Positions 1-5,269 of a stretch of 9,493 nt of DNA are shown here, in pieces. The notes below the pieces were generated by a model. That model did no database searches, had not been told where the DNA came from, and saw only the letters and a list, made by a program, of their open reading frames with translations. Each line of letters starts with the position of its first letter. Within the stretch, counting starts at the first letter, position 1. Made by a program: the position numbers and the translations under genes. Source of the stretch: Pseudomonadota bacterium (GTDB taxonomy: Bacteria > Pseudomonadota > Alphaproteobacteria > Rhizobiales > Aestuariivirgaceae); the NCBI GenBank assembly GCA_016522385.1, contig JAEKFU010000631.1:1-9493 (forward strand), in the 5' to 3' direction.

Positions 1-563
1 TGAAGCGCGGCAAGAAACTCACGCTCGAAGAACGTCTTGCGGCGCCCCATGAATCCTTCGGTCGCTAAAGAGCGGATTGCATTGTGCGGGATCGATGCGC
101 GGCCAAACGCCGACTCGCGTCCCCAGATGGCAATGACAATGCGGCGAGGAACACCATAGCGGCGTTCAATGGTATCAAGGGTTTTTTGCCACGTCTTCAA
201 GTGACGGCCGCCGATGGCGACGAGATTGTTGAGACGCGACTGTTTGAAGTAGCGTGCAGGGCTCAAAAACTCGGCTTGGAACTGCTTCTTGGGCACCACA
301 TCAGCGCTCCCGGGTGGCCGCAGATCGGGCAGCTTCCAGTTCAACTTGATGCCCCTGGTCGCGGTGCGAAATGTCTTACGCGAGACGCCGAGCGACCTAG
401 CCTTGGGCCAGATGTCATTCTCTAGCCAATTCTGGAACTGCCTTTCGACACTGGTTTGGGACATTGCCGGATGTGCCCACAATACAACTGCCGAGACCAG
501 CGCAATTGCTGCTGCCATGCGATAACCGGTTGCCCGCAATACACGTTCATTGCTGCCGGTCAT
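1..563 (-). CDS. Lytic murein transglycosylase, MltB/SLT_2 family (partial, C-terminus outside window)
   Basis: This is the N-terminal 187 residues of a periplasmic enzyme that cleaves the glycan strands of peptidoglycan between MurNAc and GlcNAc, leaving 1,6-anhydroMurNAc. The start is basic (residues 1-15), followed by a hydrophobic stretch (about 17-30) and an AMS-Q signal-peptidase-like site near residue 35, so it should be exported. The SLT_2 family signature is clear: YGVPRRIVIAIWGRESAFG at about residues 136-154, with E150 as the expected catalytic glutamate, followed by NAIRSLATEGFMGRR and the FFEREFLAAL segment at the window edge. There is no AMSC-type lipobox, so it is a soluble or loosely attached form and not an MltB lipoprotein. 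The ATG lies 4 nt after the helicase stop codon, which suggests translation from a shared mRNA. No strong Shine-Dalgarno sequence is visible, and a second Met at residue 16 would lose the basic n-region. The family call is firm; the exact substrate role in the cell is inferred. Confidence 0.9.
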   Translation of the reverse strand, partial: MTGSNERVLRATGYRMAAAIALVSAVVLWAHPAMSQTSVERQFQNWLENDIWPKARSLGVSRKTFRTATRGIKLNWKLPDLRPPGSADVVPKKQFQAEFLSPARYFKQSRLNNLVAIGGRHLKTWQKTLDTIERRYGVPRRIVIAIWGRESAFGRASIPHNAIRSLATEGFMGRRKTFFEREFLAAL

Positions 564-567
564 TTGA

Positions 568-2922
568 CTATGGGCGCTCAACAAAGGAATCGAGCACGCG
601 CTTTTCACCGGCTTTCTCGAAATCGATGGTCAGCTTGTTGCCATCGACTGCAGTGATGCGACCGTAGCCGAATTTCTGGTGAAAGATGCGTTCACCAATA
701 TCGAAGTGCACCGCGTCTGACGTATCACGGGCGGTCAGCTCGCCTTCGATGATGCGCGGCGCGCTGCGCATGGCCTGGCCACTCGCGTGGCGTTCCTGGG
801 CGCGTTGCCAGCCTGGTGTCGCATAGCTGTTGGAAAACGGGCTCAGGTTGTCAAATCGCGAACCGCCAAAGGCTTCATCTCCATATGAGCCAAGGCCAAA
901 ACCGGATGACGAGGTATCGGCGTCGACGTTGGCTTCCGGCAGTTCGTCGATAAAGCGTGAGGGCAGGGCCGACTGCCACAAATTATGGACACGGCGGTTT
1001 TGGGCAAACGAAATAACTGCATGTCGTTTGGCACGGGTGATGCCGACATAGGCAAGCCTGCGTTCTTCCTCTAAACCAGCGTGGCCACTTTCATCGAGCG
1101 CGCGCTGGTGCGGAAACAGTCCTTCCTCCCAGCCGGGCAGATAGACAGTATCAAATTCCAGCCCCTTTGCTGAGTGCAGTGTCATGATGTTGACCTTGTC
1201 ATCGGATTGCGAGGTGTCGGCGTCCATGATCAGTGAGACATGTTCAAGAAATCCGGCCATGTTCTCAAACTCGCCCATAGATCGGACGAGTTCTTTTAGG
1301 TTTTCGAGCCTGCCACTGGCATCGGCCGACTTGTCGTTCTGCCACATTTCGGTATATCCGGACTCGTCAAGAATGATCTCGGCTAGTTCGGTGTGCGGTA
1401 CGCCCGTTGAGGTGGCGCGCCAGCGAGAGAAGCTGTCGAGCAGGTTCTGCAGGCTGTTGCGTGTCTTCGCAGTAAATTCATCGGTTTCCACCATAGTCGA
1501 TGCGGCACGGTAGAGTGACAGGCCGCCGGCGCGGGCAAATTCGTGCATCTTTCTGACGGACGTCGAGCCGATCGAACGCTTTGGCACATTGATGATACGC
1601 TCAAACGCAAGATCATTGTCGGGTGACATCGTCACCTTGAAATAGGCCATGGCGTCTCGGATTTCGGCGCGCTCATAAAACCGCGGACCGCCGATGACGC
1701 GATAGGGCAAGCCCAGCGTGATAAAGCGGTCCTCAAAGGCCCGCATCTGGAACGAGGCCCGCACCAGGATCGCGCATTTGTCGAGCTTGGCCCCTTTCAC
1801 TTGGGCACTTTCCAGATCATCTCCGATGGCACGGGCTTCTTCATCGCCGTCCCAATGGCCACGCAATGTGATCTTTTCACCGTCGGTTGCATCGGTCTTG
1901 AGGGTTTTGCCAAGGCGGCCTTCATTGTGGCTGATCAGGCCCGAGGCAGCCGCCAGGATATGTGGTGTTGATCGGTAATTCTGCTCCAGGCGGATGACCT
2001 GTGCGCCGGGGAAGTCCTTTTCAAACCGTAGAATATTATCCACTTCGGCGCCGCGCCAGCCGTAGATCGACTGATCGTCATCGCCAACGCAACAAATGTT
2101 TCTGTGGCCCTGAGCCAAGAGATGCAGCCAGAGATACTGTGCCGCATTGGTGTCCTGGTATTCATCCACCAGTATGTACTTGAAGCGCCGCTGATAGTCG
2201 GCAAGAACATCGGTGTTTTCCTGAAACAAACGCAGGCATTCAAGCAGCAGGTCGCCGAAATCGCACGCATTGAGAATTTTCAAGCGTTCCTGGTATTGTC
2301 TGTAGTATTTACCGCCTTTGCCGTTACCGTATGCGTCAGCTTCGCCGGCAGGCACCTTGTCCGGTGACAGGCCACGGTTCTTCCAACCATCGATGTAGCC
2401 CGCCAGCAGCCGGGCCGGCCAACGTTTTTCGTCTACATTGTCGGCGGCTATGATTTGTTTGAGCAGACGAATCTGGTCGTCGGTGTCCAGAATGGCAAAA
2501 TCAGATTTGAGGCCGACCAGTTCTGCGTGGCGGCGCAGGATCTTCACGCCAATGGAGTGAAAGGTGCCAAGCCAGGTCATGCCCTCTACCACACCGCCGA
2601 TCAGTGTGCCGATGCGATCCTTCATTTCGCGGGCGGCTTTGTTGGTGAACGTGACAGCCAAGATCTGGCCTGGCCAGGCCTTGCCGGTGGCGAGCAGATG
2701 GCCAAGCCGTGTGGTGAGTACACGGGTCTTGCCAGTGCCGGCACCCGCCAGCACTAACAAGGGCCCGTCATTGGCAAGAACCGCTGCGCGCTGTTCGGCA
2801 TTGAGTTTCTCGAGATAGGCCGCTCCAGTGCCTGCCATGGCACGCTCGGCCAGTCCGCCGGGTGCTGGCGGTGTCCGCGCTTCGTCATCAAAGTCGTCAA
2901 TGTCAATCGGTTTTGTAGTCAT
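568..2922 (-). CDS. uvrD: ATP-dependent DNA helicase UvrD/PcrA (superfamily 1A)
   Basis: This is a 3'-5' DNA helicase of nucleotide-excision and mismatch repair that also removes RecA or stalled complexes. All SF1A motifs are visible (numbering from the chosen start): Q-motif LNAEQRAAV near 41-49; Walker A AGAGTGKT with K65; Ia AVTFTNKAAREM at 89-100; II ILVDEYQDT at 250-258 with D253/E254; III GDDDQSIYGWRGAE at 280-293; IV LEQNYRS at 312-318; V IMTLHSAKGLEFD at 579-591; VI ERRLAYVGITRAK at 620-632. After a variable linker the C-terminus (about 739-784, with FHQKFGYGRI and AGEKRVLDSFVE) is the Tudor-like domain that in the family contacts RNA polymerase. At 784 residues the length is normal. 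An in-frame ATG 42 nt upstream (position 2964) gives 798 residues. I prefer 2922 because MTTKPIDIDDF reads like a native acidic N-terminus, and a possible -10 hexamer (CTATAT on the minus strand, 2961-2956) would put transcription start below 2964. Neither start has a good ribosome-binding site. Confidence 0.96.
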   Translation of the reverse strand: MTTKPIDIDDFDDEARTPPAPGGLAERAMAGTGAAYLEKLNAEQRAAVLANDGPLLVLAGAGTGKTRVLTTRLGHLLATGKAWPGQILAVTFTNKAAREMKDRIGTLIGGVVEGMTWLGTFHSIGVKILRRHAELVGLKSDFAILDTDDQIRLLKQIIAADNVDEKRWPARLLAGYIDGWKNRGLSPDKVPAGEADAYGNGKGGKYYRQYQERLKILNACDFGDLLLECLRLFQENTDVLADYQRRFKYILVDEYQDTNAAQYLWLHLLAQGHRNICCVGDDDQSIYGWRGAEVDNILRFEKDFPGAQVIRLEQNYRSTPHILAAASGLISHNEGRLGKTLKTDATDGEKITLRGHWDGDEEARAIGDDLESAQVKGAKLDKCAILVRASFQMRAFEDRFITLGLPYRVIGGPRFYERAEIRDAMAYFKVTMSPDNDLAFERIINVPKRSIGSTSVRKMHEFARAGGLSLYRAASTMVETDEFTAKTRNSLQNLLDSFSRWRATSTGVPHTELAEIILDESGYTEMWQNDKSADASGRLENLKELVRSMGEFENMAGFLEHVSLIMDADTSQSDDKVNIMTLHSAKGLEFDTVYLPGWEEGLFPHQRALDESGHAGLEEERRLAYVGITRAKRHAVISFAQNRRVHNLWQSALPSRFIDELPEANVDADTSSSGFGLGSYGDEAFGGSRFDNLSPFSNSYATPGWQRAQERHASGQAMRSAPRIIEGELTARDTSDAVHFDIGERIFHQKFGYGRITAVDGNKLTIDFEKAGEKRVLDSFVERP

Positions 2923-3131
2923 CCGGATGTCTAATTGATTCTCACACCACGGCTTATATAGCATCCGGATAGGGAGAATCGACCGGATGTCTGAGAATTA
3001 TCCGGTGTCCCGAAATGCGGACAAAATTTGGGCACAAGTCGTGCGCTCGGTCACATTCGTGTGTTTGGGTACTGCACGGGAATGTCTCAAACCAGGGCGG
3101 GGATGTAAGTAGTACAGAGTTGGTACAGGGC
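2923..3131. promoter_or_regulatory. Divergent intergenic region with four TCCGG boxes
   Basis: This stretch lies between the helicase and the plus-strand acidic-tail gene and should hold both promoters. Four near-identical motifs built on TCCGGATGTC occur: CATCCGGATG at 2920-2929 (a perfect 10-bp palindrome overlapping the preferred helicase start), CATCCGGATA at 2962-2971, GACCGGATGTCT at 2981-2992 and TATCCGGTGTCC at 2999-3010. Their centres are about 42, 18 and 19 bp apart. GATTCTC (2936-2942) and GAGAATC (2974-2980) form a perfect inverted pair around the second box and the TATATA stretch (2955-2960). This is consistent with an operator array, but the regulator is unknown. No clear -35/-10 pair could be assigned for either direction. 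From 3011 to 3131 I see no further structure. Confidence 0.4.
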
Positions 3132-3650
3132 GTGACACTTAAGACCACTCTCATCGTCTTGGCAATGATTGCTACCGTTGCAGGAATCCTGAGCATCACC
3201 TGGACTGTTAGCAGCCGGCTGGTGCGCGATCCCGTTGCCGTTTCGGAGCCCGTTACCGAAAAGCCCGAATTGAACGAAAAGGTCAACGCTAACGTCGACG
3301 ACGGCGATAGCGCTGCATCTACAACTGGCGAAGCCGACGCAGTCGGCGAAATTAAGACCGATCAGGAACTGGGCGACGAAGTCGGTGATTATGATGACAG
3401 CTGGAGTGGCAAGCCGGAACCGGGTTCCGAAACAGCCGTGGTTCCGAAAACTGAAGCGGATGCGCAAACCAATACTGTGCCGCAACGCTCGACACCGAAC
3501 TCCGGCGCAAGCAAAGCCTTGCGAGAACATTCTATGCCGGATGATCGCGAATTAGACAGAGAGGTGCCAAAATCGTCAGGCGCCATACCAAGCATGCAGG
3601 GCAATCAAGCTGCCGATCCCTATCAGGGCGATGAGCGCGAGTCGAATTAG
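3132..3650 (+). CDS. Hypothetical single-pass membrane protein with acidic disordered tail
   Basis: I do not recognise this gene. The reading frame encodes a short basic start (VTLK), one hydrophobic helix of about 20 residues (TTLIVLAMIATVAGILSITW), an SSRLVRD boundary, and then about 140 residues rich in Asp, Glu, Pro, Thr, Ser and Ala with almost no hydrophobic clusters. That is an intrinsically disordered, strongly acidic tail. The basic residues before the helix suggest N-in, tail-out topology, with the tail in the periplasm; an uncleaved signal anchor is likely. Frequent G at codon first positions and varied synonymous codons support real coding; an opposite-strand ORF (3087-3530) looks like a shadow. 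The frame is open from an ATG at 3015, but residues 1-39 from there are Cys/His/Trp-rich and unlike the rest. I therefore place the start at GTG 3132, with TTG 3120 as an alternative; no start has a well-spaced Shine-Dalgarno. It converges with the cyclase across the repeat element. Confidence 0.55.
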   Translation: MTLKTTLIVLAMIATVAGILSITWTVSSRLVRDPVAVSEPVTEKPELNEKVNANVDDGDSAASTTGEADAVGEIKTDQELGDEVGDYDDSWSGKPEPGSETAVVPKTEADAQTNTVPQRSTPNSGASKALREHSMPDDRELDREVPKSSGAIPSMQGNQAADPYQGDERESN

Positions 3651-3659
3651 CGTCGACAC

Positions 3660-3694
3660 GCTAGAGCGTTTCTTTCTCATGTGGAACCATTTGA
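3660..3694 (+). repeat. Left terminal inverted repeat of the MITE-like element
   Basis: This 35-bp arm matches the reverse complement of 3895-3929 at 34 of 35 positions; the mismatch is C3687, paired with A3902. The outer tip is GCTAGAGCG. The arm starts 9 bp after the stop codon of the acidic-tail gene. The near-perfect match means either recent formation or selection to keep both arms paired. Confidence 0.85.
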
Positions 3695-3791
3695 TGGTCC
3701 AAATCCGGTCACTCGGCTAGTTACGGAACGCAGCGCGATGTGGGTCATCGGGCAAGTTTCGTAATGACGTCCGATGGCCGGATTTGGGCCA
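3695..3791. repeat. Left internal hairpin of the element
   Basis: This is a nested imperfect palindrome. The outer stem pairs TGGTCCAAATCCGG (3695-3708) with CCGGATTTGGGCCA (3778-3791) at 13 of 14 positions. The middle stem pairs GTTACGGAAC (3720-3729) with GTTTCGTAAT (3757-3766) at 8 of 10. The tip is CGATG-TGGGT-CATCG at 3736-3750, a perfect 5-bp stem. It begins directly after the left terminal arm. Confidence 0.65.
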
Positions 3792-3796
3792 CCGAA

Positions 3797-3896
3797 GGCC
3801 GTGTTCCTGCGCCCGCTGGACGTCGTTATGCTCCGCTTGTGGTCAACCAGACCATGGCGCGAAGCACGCCTAGCCAGCAGACGCAGAAACGCGGTC
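3797..3896. repeat. Right internal hairpin of the element
   Basis: This is a second imperfect palindrome. Bases 3797-3819 pair with 3874-3896 at 18 of 23 positions (core CTGCGCCCGCTGG with CCAGCAGACGCAG). Weaker pairing continues inward, including TGCTCCGC (about 3829-3836) with the GCGAAGCA-type segment near 3858-3865, and GGT/ACC around 3841-3852. Its last two bases overlap the right terminal arm. A 5-base linker (3792-3796) separates it from the left hairpin. Confidence 0.55.
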
Positions 3897-3929
3897 AAAT
3901 GATTCCACATGAGAAAGAAACGCTCTAGC
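3895..3929 (-). repeat. Right terminal inverted repeat of the MITE-like element
   Basis: This is the inverted partner of 3660-3694, ending in CGCTCTAGC. It stops 8 bp before the TAA of the adenylate cyclase gene on the minus strand. In the cyclase mRNA it would be the first sequence after the coding region and could pair with the left arm, making a 35-bp stem in the 3' untranslated region. Confidence 0.85.
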
Positions 3930-3937
3930 CGCAACAC

Positions 3938-5197
3938 TTAGTGATGCTTGCGGTCCTGCAAGATCCATGTCTCGGTCGGACCAATTCCCTTCAGATCAAT
4001 TTTGCTGTGTGGTTGGCAGTTGAACTGGGCCGAAAGTATCGCCGCTGTCGCGTCGTCCATCAGGATGACGCCCGGCTGGCCATACGCTTCTAATCGCGCC
4101 GCCCGATTGACCGTCTCACCCCATACATCATAGGCGAACTTGGTGCGCCCGATGACGCCCGCCATGACTGGACCAGTTGCAATGCCGACGCGTATGCGCA
4201 ATTCATGCCCACTGTGCAGCGAAATGCGGTTGGTGGCGGCGAGCATGGCCAGTGCAAGTTCGGCCAGCGCCCCAGCGTGGTCCGGGCGGTCGGTTGGAGC
4301 CCCCGAAACGACCATATAGGCATCACCAATCGTCTTGATCTTTTCGACGCCGATCCGTGCAACTTCGGCGTCAAACGCAGAAAATATCTCGTCAAGAAGG
4401 GCGACAATCCTCTGTGGCCCAAGCTCTCCGGCAAGCGGTGTGAACCCGGTAAGATCGGCAAACAGAACCGATGCGTCCTCGTGCTGCTCGGCGATCGTGC
4501 TGTCCGGATCAACCTTCAGGCGTTCGGCAATGATGTCCGGCATTATGTTGAGCAGCAGGGAATTGGAGCGCTCCTGCTCGCGCTTCAACAGTTGAAACAC
4601 GTAATAAACGACCAGTGAAATGATCGTCATGATCGACAGCGCCGAGAACACGTAGATTCGAGATAAGAACGACTGGGGTATCTGCAGTTGAGTTTGTTCG
4701 CTGGGAAACAGGAACCAGGCGGTAAGATGCAGAATGGCGGCACCTGAAATTATACTGGCGACCAGCCAAATACGTTCAATCCCCAGAACCAGAAATGCAA
4801 TTGCCGCCGCACCGAGATAGTTGAGCTGAATGCCGGATTCTCTTCCCAAGACCGCTGTGAAATAGAAGATCGTTGAAAAGATCGTCACCGTCAGCAACAG
4901 ACCACCGACGATACGGCCGAAGCGGTGGACGAGCGGAACCGATGCGGTCAGCACCGCCGAGATGAGATTGCCAAAGACCAGCATACGCAGACTGCTGTAG
5001 TCTTGCAGCGTATAGGTCACGGCATAGCTGAGGGATGATAATGTGGCGAGGTAACCTGTGACATTGGTGGCGATGAGGTAGCTTTTTTCAGATGTCGGAT
5101 AACCCGTGGTGCCGGCCTCAAGCAGGCGAGAAAGCAGATTGGGCACGCGCGACTGCCAACCGCTTCCCGGAGCGAGAATTGAATCGCGCCTTTTCAT
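3938..5197 (-). CDS. Membrane-anchored class III adenylate cyclase
   Basis: This enzyme makes cAMP from ATP on the cytoplasmic face of the inner membrane. Residues about 40-205 are hydrophobic, with roughly six membrane helices (about 41-63, 70-90, 97-117, 124-140, 142-164, 181-203). They are followed by the linker helix LLKREQERSNSLLLNIMPDI typical of cyclase transducer elements. The catalytic domain spans about 240-415: FADLTGFT with metal-binding D248, KIKTIGDAYM with the second metal Asp D292, and YDVWGETVNRAARLE with D357, N364 and R368. The Lys in KIKT and D357 are the adenine-selecting pair, so ATP and not GTP is expected. All catalytic positions are present, so a homodimer should be active. 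I see no HAMP, PAS or CHASE domain; the membrane part is the likely but unidentified sensor. The ATG at 5197 has a good AGGTGA Shine-Dalgarno (5206-5201). It is divergent from the nucleoside transporter. Confidence 0.93.
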   Translation of the reverse strand: MKRRDSILAPGSGWQSRVPNLLSRLLEAGTTGYPTSEKSYLIATNVTGYLATLSSLSYAVTYTLQDYSSLRMLVFGNLISAVLTASVPLVHRFGRIVGGLLLTVTIFSTIFYFTAVLGRESGIQLNYLGAAAIAFLVLGIERIWLVASIISGAAILHLTAWFLFPSEQTQLQIPQSFLSRIYVFSALSIMTIISLVVYYVFQLLKREQERSNSLLLNIMPDIIAERLKVDPDSTIAEQHEDASVLFADLTGFTPLAGELGPQRIVALLDEIFSAFDAEVARIGVEKIKTIGDAYMVVSGAPTDRPDHAGALAELALAMLAATNRISLHSGHELRIRVGIATGPVMAGVIGRTKFAYDVWGETVNRAARLEAYGQPGVILMDDATAAILSAQFNCQPHSKIDLKGIGPTETWILQDRKHH

Positions 5198-5207
5198 CTT
5201 TCACCTG

Positions 5208-5235
5208 TTGTCAGCGGCATCGGTTAGTCTAGTTT
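5208..5235 (+). promoter_or_regulatory. Possible promoter for the nucleoside transporter
   Basis: TTGTCA (5208-5213) and TAGTTT (5230-5235) are separated by 16 bp, a weak fit to a housekeeping -35/-10 pair. Transcription would start near 5242, giving a leader of about 28 nt before the GTG at 5270. The 72-bp region also has to serve the cyclase gene on the other strand, for which I could not assign a promoter. No CRP-type TGTGA-N6-TCACA site is visible. Confidence 0.25.
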
Positions 5236-5257
5236 GTTGCTCGGGCAGTGGACGCCG

Positions 5258-5265
5258 AAAGAGGA
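5258..5265 (+). promoter_or_regulatory. Ribosome-binding site fixing the transporter start
   Basis: AAAGAGGA ends 4 nt before the GTG at 5270. This is the only good Shine-Dalgarno near the 5' end of the gene and favours GTG 5270 over the longer in-frame TTG at 5234, which has none. Confidence 0.55.
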
Positions 5266-5269
5266 TACG

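Larger units (their letters stand above)
3660..3929. mobile_element. MITE-like palindromic element with 35-bp terminal inverted repeats
   Basis: A 35-bp arm at 3660-3694, beginning GCTAGAGCGTTTCTTTCTCA, is repeated in inverse orientation at 3895-3929 with a single mismatch (C3687). The 200-bp interior is not a coding region; it folds into two further imperfect hairpins (3695-3791 and 3797-3896), giving a tight three-way junction. There is no transposase. Size, terminal repeats and lack of a gene fit a non-autonomous MITE or a mosaic palindromic element of the kind known from rhizobia (RIME and ABC elements are family precedents; sequence identity to them is not claimed). No target-site duplication beyond the CTAG at each tip is evident. 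It fills all but 9 bp and 8 bp of the gap between the convergent stop codons at 3650 and 3938. Short open frames inside it (3677-3937 minus, 3740-3928 plus) follow from the repeat and are not annotated. Confidence 0.8.

Noticed and set aside
84..667. Several plus-strand open frames at the left end
   Set aside because: They lie opposite the minus-strand lytic transglycosylase and helicase 3' end, whose motifs (IWGRESAFG, AGEKRVLDSF) are unmistakable; the plus-strand products are low-quality antisense shadows.
2955..2960. TATATA as a firm -10 promoter for the helicase
   Set aside because: A good -10-like hexamer is present on the minus strand, but no matching -35 at 16-18 bp (GGTCGA is the best), so it is used only as weak support for the start choice.
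3087..3530. 147-residue minus-strand open frame opposite the acidic-tail gene
   Set aside because: Rich in Cys, Phe and Arg runs typical of antisense reading of an acidic, GC-rich gene; the plus frame has the better codon pattern and a coherent helix-plus-tail layout.
3740..3928. 62-residue plus-strand open frame inside the repeat
   Set aside because: Same reason: contained in the structured element and ending in the right arm, with no supporting signal.
3677..3937. 86-residue minus-strand open frame across the repeat
   Set aside because: It runs through the terminal arms and both internal hairpins, so its openness is explained by the palindromic repeat. No Shine-Dalgarno and no domain-like sequence.
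3929..3953. CCGCAA...TTGCGG inverted repeat around the cyclase stop codon as an intrinsic terminator
   Set aside because: The stem is only 6 bp plus a weak inner 3 bp, it includes the stop codon, and the following minus-strand bases have no uninterrupted U-run. The larger repeat is a better candidate.
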